Positions 35,961-47,449 of a stretch of 64,000 nt of DNA are shown piece by piece. Position 1 is the stretch's first letter. Every line of letters starts with the position of its first letter. The stretch comes from Dasypus novemcinctus (Eukaryota; Chordata; Mammalia; Cingulata; Dasypodidae). The translations under genes and the position numbers were made by a program. Location: NCBI RefSeq assembly GCF_030445035.2, contig NC_080682.1, positions 35,508,770 through 35,572,769 of the forward strand. Reading direction: 5' to 3'. A model generated the notes under the pieces. That model made no database searches. It was not told the origin of the DNA and was given only the letters and a program-made list of their open reading frames with translations.

Positions 35961-36434
35961 AGGAGAGAAGAGGACTGATTGTACTACTGATGTTTAATGT
36001 ATGTAGAAGTTTTAATTAGCTTTATTGTCAAATTGTGGAAATGTATAGAGTGTATGGTAACACACAGTGAGTAACAGCTAGTTTATAAATGGGAATGTGA
36101 CTGACAATGGTAATCTAGGTATGTAAATGCCTATTGACATAAAGTTTGAAAATAATCTAGGAAATGGATAGCACAGTAAACCAAGAGGTGAGTGAGAATT
36201 GGATTGATGGTACAGATACAAGAGTGTCCTTTGTGAGCTACAACAAATGTATATAAGTACTGCATGGTGTTGGGAATGTGGAGAAGCATGGGAAAAATAC
36301 AACTGGAGTGGGGGTAGTAGGAATAATATAATATTCTTGCATCGAAGCAAAAGATGTACTGTGTTGATATTGAGGCAGTATGGAAAATGTGAGCCAAATG
36401 TACATTGTTTTAAATAGTTTCTTTAGTCAGATTT

Positions 36435-36887
36435 TTTAAAGTATGCTTTTTTAAAAGATCTATTTATTTCTTTATTTCTCTCCCCTCCTCCCCCCTTCTC
36501 CCCTTCTCCACCCTTCTCCCCCCCCACAAGTTGTCTGTTCTCTGTGTCTGTTTGCTGCATCTTCTTTGTCCGCTTCTGTCATTGTCAGCTGCACGGGAAT
36601 CTGTGTTTCTTTTTGATATGTCATCTTGTTGTGTCAGCTCTGTGTGTGTGTGGCACCATTCCTGGGCAGGCTGCACTTTCTTTCATGCTGGGCGGTTCTC
36701 CTTACAGAGTGCACTCTTTGCACGTGAGGCTCCCCTGTGCAGGGACACCCTGTGTGGCAGGGTACTCCTTGTGCACATCAGCACTGCACATGGGCCAGCT
36801 CCACACAGGTCAAGGAGGCCCGTGGTTTGAACCGTGGACCTCCCATGTGGTAGACAGATGCCCTAACCACTGGGCCAAGTCCACCGC
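36435..36887 (-). mobile_element. DAS-SINE, antisense
   Basis: A perfect 14-bp duplication CTTTAGTCAGATTT (36421-36434 and 36888-36901). The tail at the left includes a long C/T-rich tract (36478-36530); the minus-strand head carries GGTTCAAACCACG as B box (about 36819-36831). The target was the end of the L1 3' UTR. Confidence 0.92.
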
Positions 36888-36901
36888 CTTTAGTCAGATT
36901 T

Positions 36902-38075
36902 ATGTGCCTATTTATCCTGTTTTTTTTTTTTTTTTAATTAGCACTCCAGAAATATTCATTTACCAATAAAAGAACTCATTTAACTTTTAGCCATTTGAAA
37001 AAAGCTTTCTTTAAAATTTTCATTTGTTACTTTAGTATTACCATCCAGAAGTTTGAAAATATACACTGAACAACAAACACTAAAAGAGTTAAGACACACC
37101 AACAGAAATTTGAAGCTCACTAATTTGACTCATAATTCTTACTCCTTTTATATGGCTGTCTCCAATGTCACCATCATTTTACATCTTGGATTTTCACTGC
37201 TTTCAGGATCTCTGAAATAAATATTGCCTGTAATGAAGCTCATTCTTGGAAATACATTTATAAGTTTACAGCAACCAGTTAGGAATATTTGAGCAGTATA
37301 AATGCAGTTAAGCACTAATTTAGCAGTTCAGACAGACAGACATTTAACACATATATTCTGGATTATTTTTTAGGAGTACACTCACACAGCTTTGAACTTC
37401 AGGGGTAAGCTATTGATTCAAAACCAAAAGTTGGTTTTAACAACCATGATAAAAATTCTTACCAAAATAAAATGTTACTAAAATTTAGAACATTGTGAAA
37501 ATAACATTCCACTTAAACTCTTCCACAGTTTATACAAGTATTATGAGCTTTCAATTTTGTAAAATATTTTTAATTGCAGGCTGACAAAAGCTATTAGCAC
37601 TTTTTTTCTATTTGTTTTTAGAGTGTTTCACTTCAACGTCATTGAAATTGAACAGCACCAATTTTGATAACATATCTATCCAGATCTAATTAGAAACAAC
37701 ATGGAAACAGAAGAGAGAACATTAATGTTGTTAAGTTTTTACACTTCTCCAGTAAAATAATTATATTAGCTCCACTGAAAACCAATCAGGTGGCAAAGAG
37801 TTCACAGAGTTGCTGATGTTGTCCCTATCTTAGTTAATGGCTACTCCCATCGGTGTTTTCAAGCATCCACATAATCATGTGGAGTTCCAGAACAGCCAAG
37901 CAAGTAGGTGACCCCATATTCTCTTGGTGATCCCCACTTACCTAGGATTGCAGCCACCCCTCCCCACATAGATATTACAAGTCAGTCCGGATTTCCCCCA
38001 TGGATTCTCCTTTCCCTGAGCGCATGCCTGCTACTTCCAGTGGTCTTTCCGTCTCTTGGCTCATGGTTCACCAAT
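36902..38075 (-). mobile_element. Probable ERV leader/internal DNA, antisense
   Basis: It adjoins the U5 end of the antisense LTR at 38076, so read on the minus strand it is leader and the start of the internal region; minus-strand GGTGAACCATGAGCC (38060-38074) occupies the primer-binding-site position. From 36920 to about 37800 the DNA is AT-rich without frames and its origin is not clear. Confidence 0.45.
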
Positions 38076-38575
38076 TGTTAAAACACAGCTTCTGATGGGC
38101 ATGAGTTGGTGAGATTGCAAGACCAAAGAGCACACCTGATATAAGCTTTATTGGGACTTATGGACAGGAGAGCACCTCTGAAGATGGCAGTTCAGAGAAT
38201 AAAGATAGCATTCTACAAAGAGAGATGAGAAGTGAGGGGTGATATAAAGGGTCTCAGAACAAAGACATTCCACAGGGGTGATAGCGAGGACATTCCATAA
38301 AGTATGAGAACAAAGTTCCTACTAGGGTCATGTGAAGCGTACACATGAGGTATGGTGATATTTTCACTATGCTCATAGGAAGGACATTTACTAAGGGTGT
38401 TTACTGCTTTGGAAGATTATAGTTTATTATACCATCTATGCATTCTATATCCTCTGGGGAGGGTTGTTAATCTTTAACAGCCCTAGATCACAGTCTGGGT
38501 CACACAGGTGGCAATACACTGAGGACTTAAGGAGGCCCTGGGTCCCCACACCAGCAATCTCTTAGCATCCCAACT
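38076..38575 (-). mobile_element. ERV LTR, antisense
   Basis: The left end TGTTAAAACACAGC is the LTR terminus. The poly(A) signal (minus-strand AATAAAGCTTA, about 38141-38151) is shared with the insertion at 31469. The right end, near CCACACCAGCA, is estimated. The leader lies to the left, so this would be the 5' LTR of an antisense provirus. Confidence 0.65.
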
Positions 38576-38637
38576 CCCTTGAGGGAAAGGGTGTAGAAAA
38601 AGACAAATAAGATTTTGGAAGCCTACCTAACCTGTGG

Positions 38638-38712
38638 AGTGAGTGGAGCTCAGTGGAGGATACCTTCCTCATGTATACTAGATGCCTGGTTTGGTTCCCA
38701 GTACTGCCTGAA
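38638..38712 (+). mobile_element. tRNA-derived SINE head fragment
   Basis: GTGGAGCTCAGTGGAGGATACC with B-box-like GGTTTGGTTCCCAGTACTGC. A single tRNA-like monomer, probably an older simple SINE of the same lineage. Confidence 0.65.
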
Positions 38713-39483
38713 AGAAGGGATCCAGAGAGTGAGCCACTGAATTACCAGTTGCTTAGCTGGCACCTAGTGAAGGAAATTATAGACTGTTTGTTTCAGGTCT
38801 TTTGACCCATTTTATAATTTAAATTTTTATGTTTTTTAATCCTTTATTGTATTTGCTAAAACTGGGCACCTTACATTTGGAGGACAGGCTGTAGGGTGGT
38901 TGAATGATGAACAACGGCAGCCTGAGATGGTTTATAGTGGTCTAAGATGGAAGCATGTTTGACCTAGACTGCTTTTTTCTCTGTTTTTTGTTGTTGTTTT
39001 TTCTTTCCTTTTTATCTTTTCCTTATTATGTCTCCCTAGTTTTCTTATTTCTTTTCTTTCTTTCATTCATTTTTCCCTCTTTCATTGATTTTCTTTCATT
39101 CTACCTTTTCTTTTTTGGTCTTTTTATTTCCTCTTTTTTCTTCTTCTCCTCTCATATTTCTGATATTTTCTTTTGTTTCTCATTTCAATTTTATTTTTAT
39201 TCCTTTGTATTTTTTATGATTTTTCACCCTTATTACTTATTTATTTTCCTGGCCCTTTTATGATTCCTTTTCTATGTTTAAAAAATTATTACTACTCTTC
39301 ATTTTATATTCTTCTCTTTTTCCTTTACACTGGTCTTAATATTTTTTTCAAGATAACACAGACACGTACAAACATAAAATAAGGGAAACCAAGTGTGTAA
39401 AAGGAAACTTTATACAAAATAAAGTAAAATTCTAGAGCACAAAGAGATGTTAATCATCTGAATAAGCACATGAAGATAAACAG

Positions 39484-40421
39484 ATGCCTAGACACCAACA
39501 AAAAATTATAAACCATACTAAGAAACAAGAAGACATAACCCTGTCTAATGAGCAAACTGAAAAACAGGAGGAGATGCAGAACTTGGAAAAGCTAATCAAT
39601 GGTATCCAAACAAATATCATGAATCACCTTAATAAAGTGAAGGAAAATATTAAGAATATTAAGAAGACACTGGGGAATGTAGTAAAGATATCATAAACTC
39701 ACATAAAAAGATAATAATGGTGATGACAGACACAGTGCAAAAAATTAGAAGTATGCTGGATATACATAATAGCAGATTTGAACAGGCAGAGGAAATAATT
39801 ATTGACACTGAAGATAGTACATCTTAAAACTAAGAGATAGTAGAACAGGTAGATTAAAAGAAAAAATTCAGCAGGGACACAAGGAATTAAATGACAATGC
39901 AAGATACACATATATATGCATTATAGGCATCCTGAGTGAGAGAAGAGAGGTGAAAGTAGACAGAAGGAGTGTTGGAGGAAATAATGGCTGGAAATTTCCA
40001 AAGTTTTTTGATGGACATGGATGTACATGTTCAGGATGCACAGCATACTCCAGACAGTATAAATCCCAACAGGTCTACTGCAAGATATATTTTTATCAGG
40101 TTGTCAAGTGTTCAAAAGAAACAGAGAATATTGAAAGTAGCAAGGGGAAATAGATTTATCACATACAAGGTAGTTTGGTAAGATTGAGCACTGATTTCTC
40201 ACCTGAGACCATGGAGGAGAGAAGACAGTGGTATGGCATAATAAAGGTGCTGAAATTAAAAAAATAAAAATAAGAAAACAGCCAAAAAATTTTCTGTATC
40301 TAGCAAAACTAGCATTCAAAAATGAGGAAGAGTTAAAACTATTTACAGATAAAAATGAATTTAGAGAGTTTGTCAACAAGAATCCCATCCATCAAAAAAC
40401 ACTAAAGGGAGTTCTGTAGCT
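39484..40421 (+). pseudogene. L1 ORF1 remnant
   Basis: It starts MPRHQQKI with a lysine/glutamate-rich coiled-coil segment (39484-39696, ends at a stop). The middle part is in frames at 39950-40181 and the C-terminal part at 40228-40419 (FLYLAKLAFKNEEELKLFTDK...TLKGVL). At least three frame changes. Confidence 0.85.
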
Positions 40422-40549
40422 TGAAAGGGTAAAAAAAACAGAGTTGAAGGAGAATGTAGAAAGGAAGATAATTATTATGAAAAATAGAAAAGGATAAAAA
40501 GAGAAATAAAAATAAAATATGAGATATATGAACCTAAAGAAAATATATC

Positions 40550-43500
40550 TAATATAAGTTCTATCTTAGAAATTACATTGAATGTGAATGGATTAAACTC
40601 TTCAATCAAAAAAAAGAAAAAGAAAAATGACCCATCTATATGCTGTCAACAAGAAATTCACCTTAGACCCAGGGTCACAAAGAAGTTACAGTGAAAGGTT
40701 GGAAAAAGATTTTATATGCATGGGGGTGAGCCTCAGAATGCCTAAGTGACACCTCCTGAGAACCTCCATGTTGCCCAAATGTGGCCACTCTCTAAGCCAA
40801 ACTCAGCATGTAAATGCATTACCTTAACCCCAGCATGGGACATGACTCCCAAGGATTAAGGTCCCTGGATCTGAAGGATTACTACCAATCACCAGCTGGT
40901 GATGCAATTAGAAAAAGACCTTGAATAAAAGGGGGAAATGGTAAAGTCAAATTAATTTATATGGCTTAGAGAATTCAAAATTAGTTGGGAGGTCATCGGA
41001 GGGGTTGTGTTTATGCACATCTCGCAGGATCTCAGAGACAGTCAAAGGAGATACAACCCCAGGTAGGGGTGCTCCTGAGAGCTATAGAGACACTGTGGTC
41101 CTACAGTCATGATAGAAGGCTCTGGAGTTCAGGGCTTTGTCAGGGGGCCCTATTTGGAATTTGTGTTCCCGAGTGTGATGGAGATGGACTCAGATGTGAT
41201 CTCTCTATGCATGCTTCTTCTGTCAATTTTACTGAACCTGTGGTTGGCCCTGGGGTTGGTATATGCTCAGGAGACTCAAATCTCTGGACTGTTTATGTGC
41301 CAGCTGGGCCCTGAGCCTTAGCAGAGTTGCAACACTTACTCTCTGGTTCATTGGACTTAACCAGGTCAGCTAACAGGGAGGTAAGTATGGTCAAACTCCA
41401 CACCAGGGAACTGATAGAATCTACACCTGCAAGCAGAATTCTGTCCATCAGCCATGTGGAATCTAAGCCCCCTCTCAATTTTGAAGTGGAGTGAACATCG
41501 CCATCCCAGGATCCTCAAAATGGAGGAATAAAACATGGATTAGAGTGAACTTACTGGTATTCTGCTGTGTAATTATTGTGACTCTAGTAATGGAAGAAAT
41601 TATATCACTGATGTGGAGACAGTGGTCACAGGAGTTGCTGGGGGCAGGGAGAGGGAAAAAGAGGTATGATAATGGGGCATTTTAGGGACTTGGAATTGTC
41701 CTGAATGCTGCTACAGGGACAGATGCCAGACATTGTATATCCTGCCTTAACTCACTGATTTGACTGGGAGAGAGTGAAAACTACAACATAAACTAGAATT
41801 CATGCTGTGTAGCAATACTCCAAAATGTACTCATCAAATGCAAGGAAAGTACCATACTAATGAAAGAATTTGTCAATGTTGGAGGAATGAGGAGTGTGGA
41901 GAGTGGGGTGTATTGGAGCCTCTTATATTTTTTAATGCAACATTTTGTGTGATCTATGCATCTTTAAAAAAGATAATAAAAATAAAAAATAAGGTAGTAA
42001 AATCATAAATATTTATGCATCTTGCCAAGGTGCCACAAAATATGACAGTAGGCAAACACTGTTAAAAATATGTAGAGAAATGGATGCCTCTATAATTATA
42101 GTGTGTGGGGTTAATCACCATTAAGATTAGTCAGAACATCCCAACAAGTGTTAATAACAAAACAGACCTTGAATAATACTTTAAAGGATATAGACCTAGG
42201 AGACATTTACAGAACATTGCACACAAATACAGCAAGATTTACATTCTTCTTTAGTGCACATGGATTATTCTCTAGGATAGACCTCATGCTAGATCTCAGA
42301 ACAAGTCCCAAAAAATTCAGAAAGATTGGAATTACACAAGGTAATTTCTCTGACAACAATGGAATGAAGTTGGAAATCAATAAGAGGCAAAGAACCAGAA
42401 TAGGCACAAGGTTATGGAAGTTAAACAACAGACTATTAGACAATCAGGGAATCAAGGAGGAAATTGCAAAAGAAATCCATAACTGCCTTGAAATGTATGA
42501 AAATGACAACACAGTATATCAACACCTATTGGATGAAGCAAATACAGTTCTGAGAGGGAAGTTTATAGCATAAATGCCTATATCAAAAAGAAGAAAGAGC
42601 TAAAATCAAAGTCTTAACTGCATACCTAACTGCAGGAGAGGAGCTAGAGAAAAATCAATAAACTAATCCCAAAACAAACTGGAAGAAGGAGATAACAAAT
42701 AATAAAGCAGAGCAAAATGAAATTGAGAATAAAAACAAAACACTAGAAAAAATTAAAAATCAAAACTGGTTCTTTGAGAAGATTAATAAAATTGACAAAC
42801 CCTTATCTAGACAAAGAAATAAAGAGTAAAGATACAAATAAATAAAATAAAAAAGGAGGAAGGGTATATCACCACTGATCCCAGAGAATTAAAGAATATT
42901 ATAGAGGATACTTTTAAAAATTGTATGCCAACAAAATGGATAACGTAAAGGAAATGGCTAAATTCCTAGAGACAAACAAGCAGCCTACATTGTCAAAAGA
43001 AGATATTGGTGTACTCAACAGGCTAATAAAAAAGAACAAGTTTGAACTAGTCATCAAAAACCTTCCAACTAAGAAATGCCCAGGACTAAATGTCTTCACA
43101 GATGAATTCTAAAAGAGCAATCCAGTTAGAACTAACACCAATCCTACCTAAATTCCTCCATAAAAAATAAGTGAAGGTAACATTGCCTAACTCAATCTAT
43201 AATGCTAAAATCACCGTAATACCAAAAACACACAAAGAAATCACAAAATAGAAAAACTACAGACCAAGGTCTTCAATGAAACTAGATGCTAAAATCCTCA
43301 GCAAAATACTTGATAATCTTTTCAACAACGCATAAAATGAATTATACACCATGACCAACTGGGTTTCAACACTGGTATGCAAGGATGGTTCAACGTAAGA
43401 AAATCAATCAATATAATGCACCACATTAAAAGAGAGAAAGAAAAAAATCACATTATTTTCTCTTTTGATGCAGGAAAAAATTAGACAAAATACTGCACCC

Positions 43501-43763
43501 TTTCCTTATAAAAACATTTCAAAAGATAGGAATAGAAGGAAACTTCCTCATATGATATAAAGGTTTATATGAAAAACCCACAACTAACCTCACACTTAAT
43601 GGTGAAAAGCTACAGGCTGTACCACTAAGATCTGAAAAAGGCAAGTATGCCCACCATTATTGTTTTTATTTTACATTGTGTTAGAAGTACTTGCTCTAGC
43701 ACTTAGGCAAGAAAAATAGGTATAAGGCATTGAAATTGGAAGGGAAGAAGTGAAAATTTCACT
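40550..43763 (+). pseudogene. L1 ORF2 remnant, split by a retroposon
   Basis: N-terminus ITLNVNGLN followed by the ICCQQEIH segment (endonuclease), interrupted at 40713. It resumes with INIYA (42007) and continues through the endonuclease end (42148-42570), a linker, the LPTKKCPGLN segment (42921-43112) and [11 protein letters not shown] in the RT. Many frameshifts; no catalytic set is complete. Confidence 0.85.
40713..41996 (+). mobile_element. ORF-less retroposon, copy 2 (inserted in L1 ORF2)
   Basis: Matches copy 1 from the CTCCTGAGAACCTCC... region (copy 1 at about 9050) to the A-rich 3' end (41965-41995). Landmarks: CCCCAGCATGGGACATGACTCCC at 40829, TGGACTCAGATGTGATCTCT at 41187. It is flanked by TATGCAT-like sequence on both sides (about 40706 and 42012), which may be a trace of a target-site duplication. 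About 180 bp of the host L1 is missing at the junction. Confidence 0.75.
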
Positions 43764-45143
43764 GGATCCAAGTTCCTTTACTATTTCTTCCATTTTATGT
43801 TCAATATAGTCCCTTTTTCTTTATTTTTCTTTATAAGATAAAATGAAAGATGTAAAAGTTAAGCAAATATTGAAAAAAGGTAAAAAGCATGTGGGAATGC
43901 TAACTGAAATTTAATAAGGTGTATTTTGTCCTAAAATAAAATGGTTAGTTTTATAAAACCAGAAAAAGGAGATATGCAAGGCAGAACTAGTATTCATATA
44001 GAAAGTTGTGAAAGTATTGGGGTAGCATTCAGTGAGTTAACGTGTTTTGTAAAAGTAAAAAAAGCCAGAATGAATACAAAAAGTGCAAAAACTGTGCAAA
44101 AAGGTCAACAATGAACTTTTGCAGTTCTTCCTCAAGGCTTTCTGCCCTGGCCTGATGGCAATGAATCTGACTGCATGGAAGAAATATGTGGCAGTGACCT
44201 TACTAAGAAACATCAGAGACAAAGGTATTTTTAAGAGTCTGGAATAGGCAAACAATTGGGACAGGTTACAAGATCCTGGCTATTCTATCAAATTATTAAA
44301 TGTTGTTTGGTTGTGTAAGAAAAACTATACTCTTTGCTGTAATCACTAAAGTACAATGTTTTCTCATGTTAATGGAGTTTGTAATATTGTTGGAATATTA
44401 AAATCTTTCATCCCTCCCTCACTTAGATGTGTTAATTAGGAAAGGTCCCTCATGGGAGTAGAAGGATCTCCAATAGGCTGCTTTAAAAAAATATTTAAAA
44501 AAGATGGAAAAGGTGGACTTAGCCTGTGAATTGGATGTGGCCCCAGGTCCAGTGAAGATGATAAGAGCAGTATACAAACTGGGGGAAATTAGATTGTTTT
44601 TGATGGAGTACTGGCCTATATAGCCTTGTTGGTTGGGAATCTTAAACCCATGAGAAATGAAAGTCTATTTATTAAATGTCTGCTATTTGGAAGTCTTATT
44701 GTTTGTTGTTACAGTTATGGATTATGTATAAAATGCTTAAATACTAATCAGAATTTTAATAATGAAACATATTGTGTACTTAAGTTATTTGATGAACTGT
44801 AAGTGATATACAAATGTAATATGTTGAATGGATATGTAAATCTCTTGTTTTAAGTTTGAACAATCCTGGAACTGAATATGTTGAGAAAAAAATTAATGAG
44901 TATTGTTCAAACCTATAAGTGAAAATATCAGGAAGCTTTGTTAATCAGTGAACCAATGCTGTATGGGTCAGCACTTTCACTTGCCACGTTAAATCAAGTG
45001 TCTGGTATTGGCTGCTGGTTCAGAATTTTCTGGCTAGATGTTGCAAAGCATTGGAAAGGAAAATCATTTCATCTAGCAGAACACTTATTGGAATATATCT
45101 ATTTTTGTGTGACACCCTATGTACAAAAACAAAAAGGGGGAAA
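43764..45143 (+). mobile_element. ERV internal region, 3' part, ending in polypurine tract
   Basis: 43790-44060 matches 10380-10640. The remainder is AT-rich. The 74-codon frame at 44938-45162 has no motif I can name. It ends in AAAAAGGGGGAAA (45131-45143), a clear polypurine tract right before the LTR. No env domain is recognised. Confidence 0.6.
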
Positions 45144-45464
45144 TGTGGGAAAAATATTTTAGATTGTATTTGAACTTTGTATGACCTGTTCCTTATTGTA
45201 GATGTTGCAGTTGTTCCTTATTGTAGATGTTGCAGTCGTTCACTATTATTGTAGATGATGTGGCAGTTTTGATAGCAAGTAGCTGCTTGTAGTTTTCAAT
45301 AAATATGATGTGGAAACTAGGGTTGAGGCTCTCAGTTCCAGAAGCTGTGAGTCCCCTGGTTCCATCTTTATTTCCTTTCTTGTGTCTTTCTCTCTGTTCT
45401 TTATTTCATAAAGTTCTGCATCACCTTCCCTTTGAGCCAGCCCTTTGCTGAGCTGATCTCAGCA
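45144..45464 (+). mobile_element. LTR, betaretrovirus-like, with polypurine tract left and primer site right
   Basis: A 321-bp LTR, TGTGGGAAAAA...CTCAGCA. The U3 holds a 25-bp tandem repeat (45186-45210, 45211-45235, with a degenerate third copy to about 45260). AATAAA lies at 45299-45304, followed by a T-rich R/U5. The polypurine tract ends at 45143 and the primer-binding site starts two bases after the LTR. Small size, TGTGGGAAAA start and Lys-type primer site suggest a class II (betaretrovirus-like) element. Confidence 0.8.
45186..45260 (+). repeat. 25-bp U3 tandem repeat
   Basis: Two units differing at one base (CTGTTCC.../TTGTTCC..., each ending GATGTTGCAG) plus a weaker third. Probable enhancer-type repeat in the LTR. 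Confidence 0.85.
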
Positions 45465-45466
45465 AC

Positions 45467-45484
45467 TGGCACTCAACGTTTGCC
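45467..45484 (+). other. Primer-binding site, tRNA-Lys type
   Basis: TGGCACTCAACGTTTGCC lies two bases after the LTR end and resembles the TGGCGCCCAACG type used by betaretroviruses (tRNA-Lys1,2), with a few changes consistent with CpG decay. Confidence 0.7.
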
Positions 45485-46392
45485 TTGAAGGGAAGAAGAC
45501 TCTCAGCAGAAAGGAGGGATTGAAGGGGAAATGTCTTCAAGAGAAAAACTGTGGAAGCTGAGATCTGGAATTAGGGCATCACCTCTGGGCCAAGAAATGC
45601 ACCTCACCCATGTATACAGAAAGGATGAGTTTGCCCCAGCAGTTGAAGAGGGTGGATGTTCCACCCAATGTTCTGGGAGAGTTTTGCCACCTCAGGCTAC
45701 AGAGAGGGTGAAACACATTCCCAAGATATTAGGGTGGTTAAGGTCAGCACCCCACAGGTCTGAGAGGGGAGGACCTGTCCCCAAAGGTTAGGGAAGGTCA
45801 GGTGGTCAATTTGTTGCTCTGAGAGGGTTGAGCCTGTATGCCAAAGGTTAGGGGAAATGTCTCCACATCACTCTGGTAGGGGGATTAAGACTCTAACCCA
45901 AAGACTGGGGAAGGTGTGGCCATCACCCCTACACTCTTGGAGGGAGAGGTCTGGGGCATGACACCCAGATGCTTGATGAAGGGGGAACTAAGAAAATGGC
46001 CATTGGGCAAGCATGTGGAAAGAGTGGGTTCCAATAAGGCACCAGGGAGAAGAAACCATCATTTTAAGAATGACTCTCAGACTGAAATTGAATGGAGGAT
46101 GTTCTGCAAGTTTACTAAACTGTAGAGGACCCATGACTCATGTTTCTCTCCCAGTTTTTCCTTATTGTAATGAAAATGTTTATCCTTTGTCTATCCATTT
46201 GTATATTAGAAACAGATAAATTGGTTTGTAAATTTCAGAGGTCTAAAGCAGACAGAACTTTGCCCCAAGGCAAACTGTATTTCTTTAAAATGGTTGTGAT
46301 ATGATATCATATGTACACTGATACTAATTTAAGTTTTTTTTTCAAAGACTGCAATTCTGTTTTGGAATTCAGAACGTAGAGTATAGGAGTTT
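45485..46392 (+). mobile_element. ERV leader and decayed gag start
   Basis: It follows the primer site. Purine-rich leader with a TTAGGG(G)AA/CCAAAGG(T)TAGGG motif repeated with variation between 45720 and 45915. Short frames (45531-45791, 45916-46125) cannot be matched with confidence to Gag. It ends where an LTR fragment begins at 46393. Confidence 0.55.
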
Positions 46393-46568
46393 GATGTGGT
46401 TATAAATTCCAAAAATAGATATTGGATTATGTTTGTAACTGGGTCTGTACCTGGGCATGATTGAGTTATGATTAGGGCTTTGATTGGGCCACATCATAGG
46501 GTATTGAGTCTGCAACACTTGGTGGGTGGGGACTCACAGGTAAAAGACATGACAAAGGACAGTTGAGG
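46393..46568 (+). mobile_element. LTR fragment, family TTTGATGTGGTTAT
   Basis: It resembles the reverse complement of the right-hand end of the LTR at 48734-49242 (AAATATTGGATTATGTTTGTAA.CTGG landmark at 46415). It continues to about 46568, where the ORF-less retroposon starts. Confidence 0.6.
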
Positions 46569-47260
46569 GTTCTTAATCTCTGGACTGTCCATGTGCCAGC
46601 TTGGCCCTGAGCCTCAGCAGAGTTGCAACACCTACTCTCTAGTTCTTTGGATGTACCCAGACCAGCTGATGGAGAGGTGAGAATGGTCAATCACCACACC
46701 AGGGAATGGAGAGTGTCTATAACTGCAAGCAGGAGAATTGCATCCATCAGCCATGTGGGATTTTAGCCCCCTCTTGATTTAGTGGACATAACCATCCTAG
46801 CGTTCAAAAGATGGAGGAATAAAATATAGATTGGGGTGGACTTGCTGGTATTCTACTATATAACTGTTGTGACTCTAGGAATGAAAAAATCATGTCATTA
46901 AAGTGGAGATGCTGACCATGGAAGTTGCTGTGGGCTCAGAGAGGGAGGAAGAGGTGTGATAATGGACATTTTCAGGACTTGAAGTTGCCCTGCATAATAT
47001 TGCAGGGACAGATGCAGAACATTTTTTAATCCTGCCATAACCCACTCGATGGATTAGGGGAGAGTGTGAACTACATTGCAAATTGTGGTCCATGTGGTGT
47101 GGCAGTGCTCCAGGGTGTATTCATCAAATGCAATGAATGTACCTCACTGATGAAAGAGGATGTTGATATGAGAGGAGTGAGGGGATGGGGAGTGGGGTAT
47201 ATGGGGACCTTATATTTTTAATATAACATTTTGTGTTATTTATTTTTTTAAAGAAAAAAA
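46569..47260 (+). mobile_element. ORF-less retroposon, copy 3 (5' truncated)
   Basis: It matches copies 1 and 2 from TCTCTGGACTGTCC (copy 1 at about 9640) to the A-rich end at 47250-47260 (GGGTATATGGGGACC, then TTAATATAACATTTTGTG). The 5' truncation is typical of L1-type insertion. Confidence 0.75.
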
Positions 47261-47270
47261 ACATTAGAGA

Positions 47271-47449
47271 GGATCAGATTTAGCTAAAGTGATTGAGTAA
47301 CTGTTTCCTTTGTATGAGGCCCCAGGTTTAATCCCCAGTACCTCCTAAAAGCAAACAAATCTCATTGTAGTAGATATAGTTCAGTGGTTGAACATCAACT
47401 TTCCATGTATGGGACCCTGGGTTCAATCCCTAGTATCAGCTTAAAAAAT
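47271..47449 (+). mobile_element. Dimeric tRNA-derived SINE
   Basis: Two tRNA-like monomers in tandem (about 47271-47350 and 47375-47440), each with a B-box-like GGTTTAATCCCC or GGTTCAATCCC, joined by an A-rich linker and ending in an A-rich tail. Flanked by the exact 10-bp duplication ACATTAGAGA (47261-47270 and 47450-47459). It differs from the long DAS-SINE. Confidence 0.85.

Larger units (their letters stand above)
30930..36434 (+). mobile_element. L1 retrotransposon, sense, with 5' UTR; interrupted
   Basis: It starts near ATTTCTGGGAAGGTGG (about 30938), the usual L1 5' end. 5' UTR 30930-31468 and about 32850-34277, split by an antisense ERV insertion. Decayed ORF1 34278-35198, an ORF2 remnant 35360-35960 and a 3' UTR continuing to about 36420. 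Most of ORF2 (endonuclease, RT) has been deleted: ORF2 resumes near the NWKNIPCS region after ORF1. Confidence 0.85.
38940..43763 (+). mobile_element. L1 retrotransposon, sense, decayed and interrupted
   Basis: A pyrimidine-rich 5' UTR end (38970-39340, as in the L1 at 55800-56300), ORF1 39484-40421, and ORF2 from about 40550, interrupted at about 40713 by an ORF-less retroposon and resuming at about 41997 after a loss of roughly 60 codons of the endonuclease domain. ORF2 continues to about 43763 and ends abruptly just before the FADD motif (KISLD...), where ERV sequence starts. Confidence 0.88.

Noticed and set aside
38955..39263. 102-codon Phe/Leu/Ser-rich frame resembling a membrane protein
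   Set aside because: It is the translation of the pyrimidine-rich L1 5' UTR tract, not a gene.
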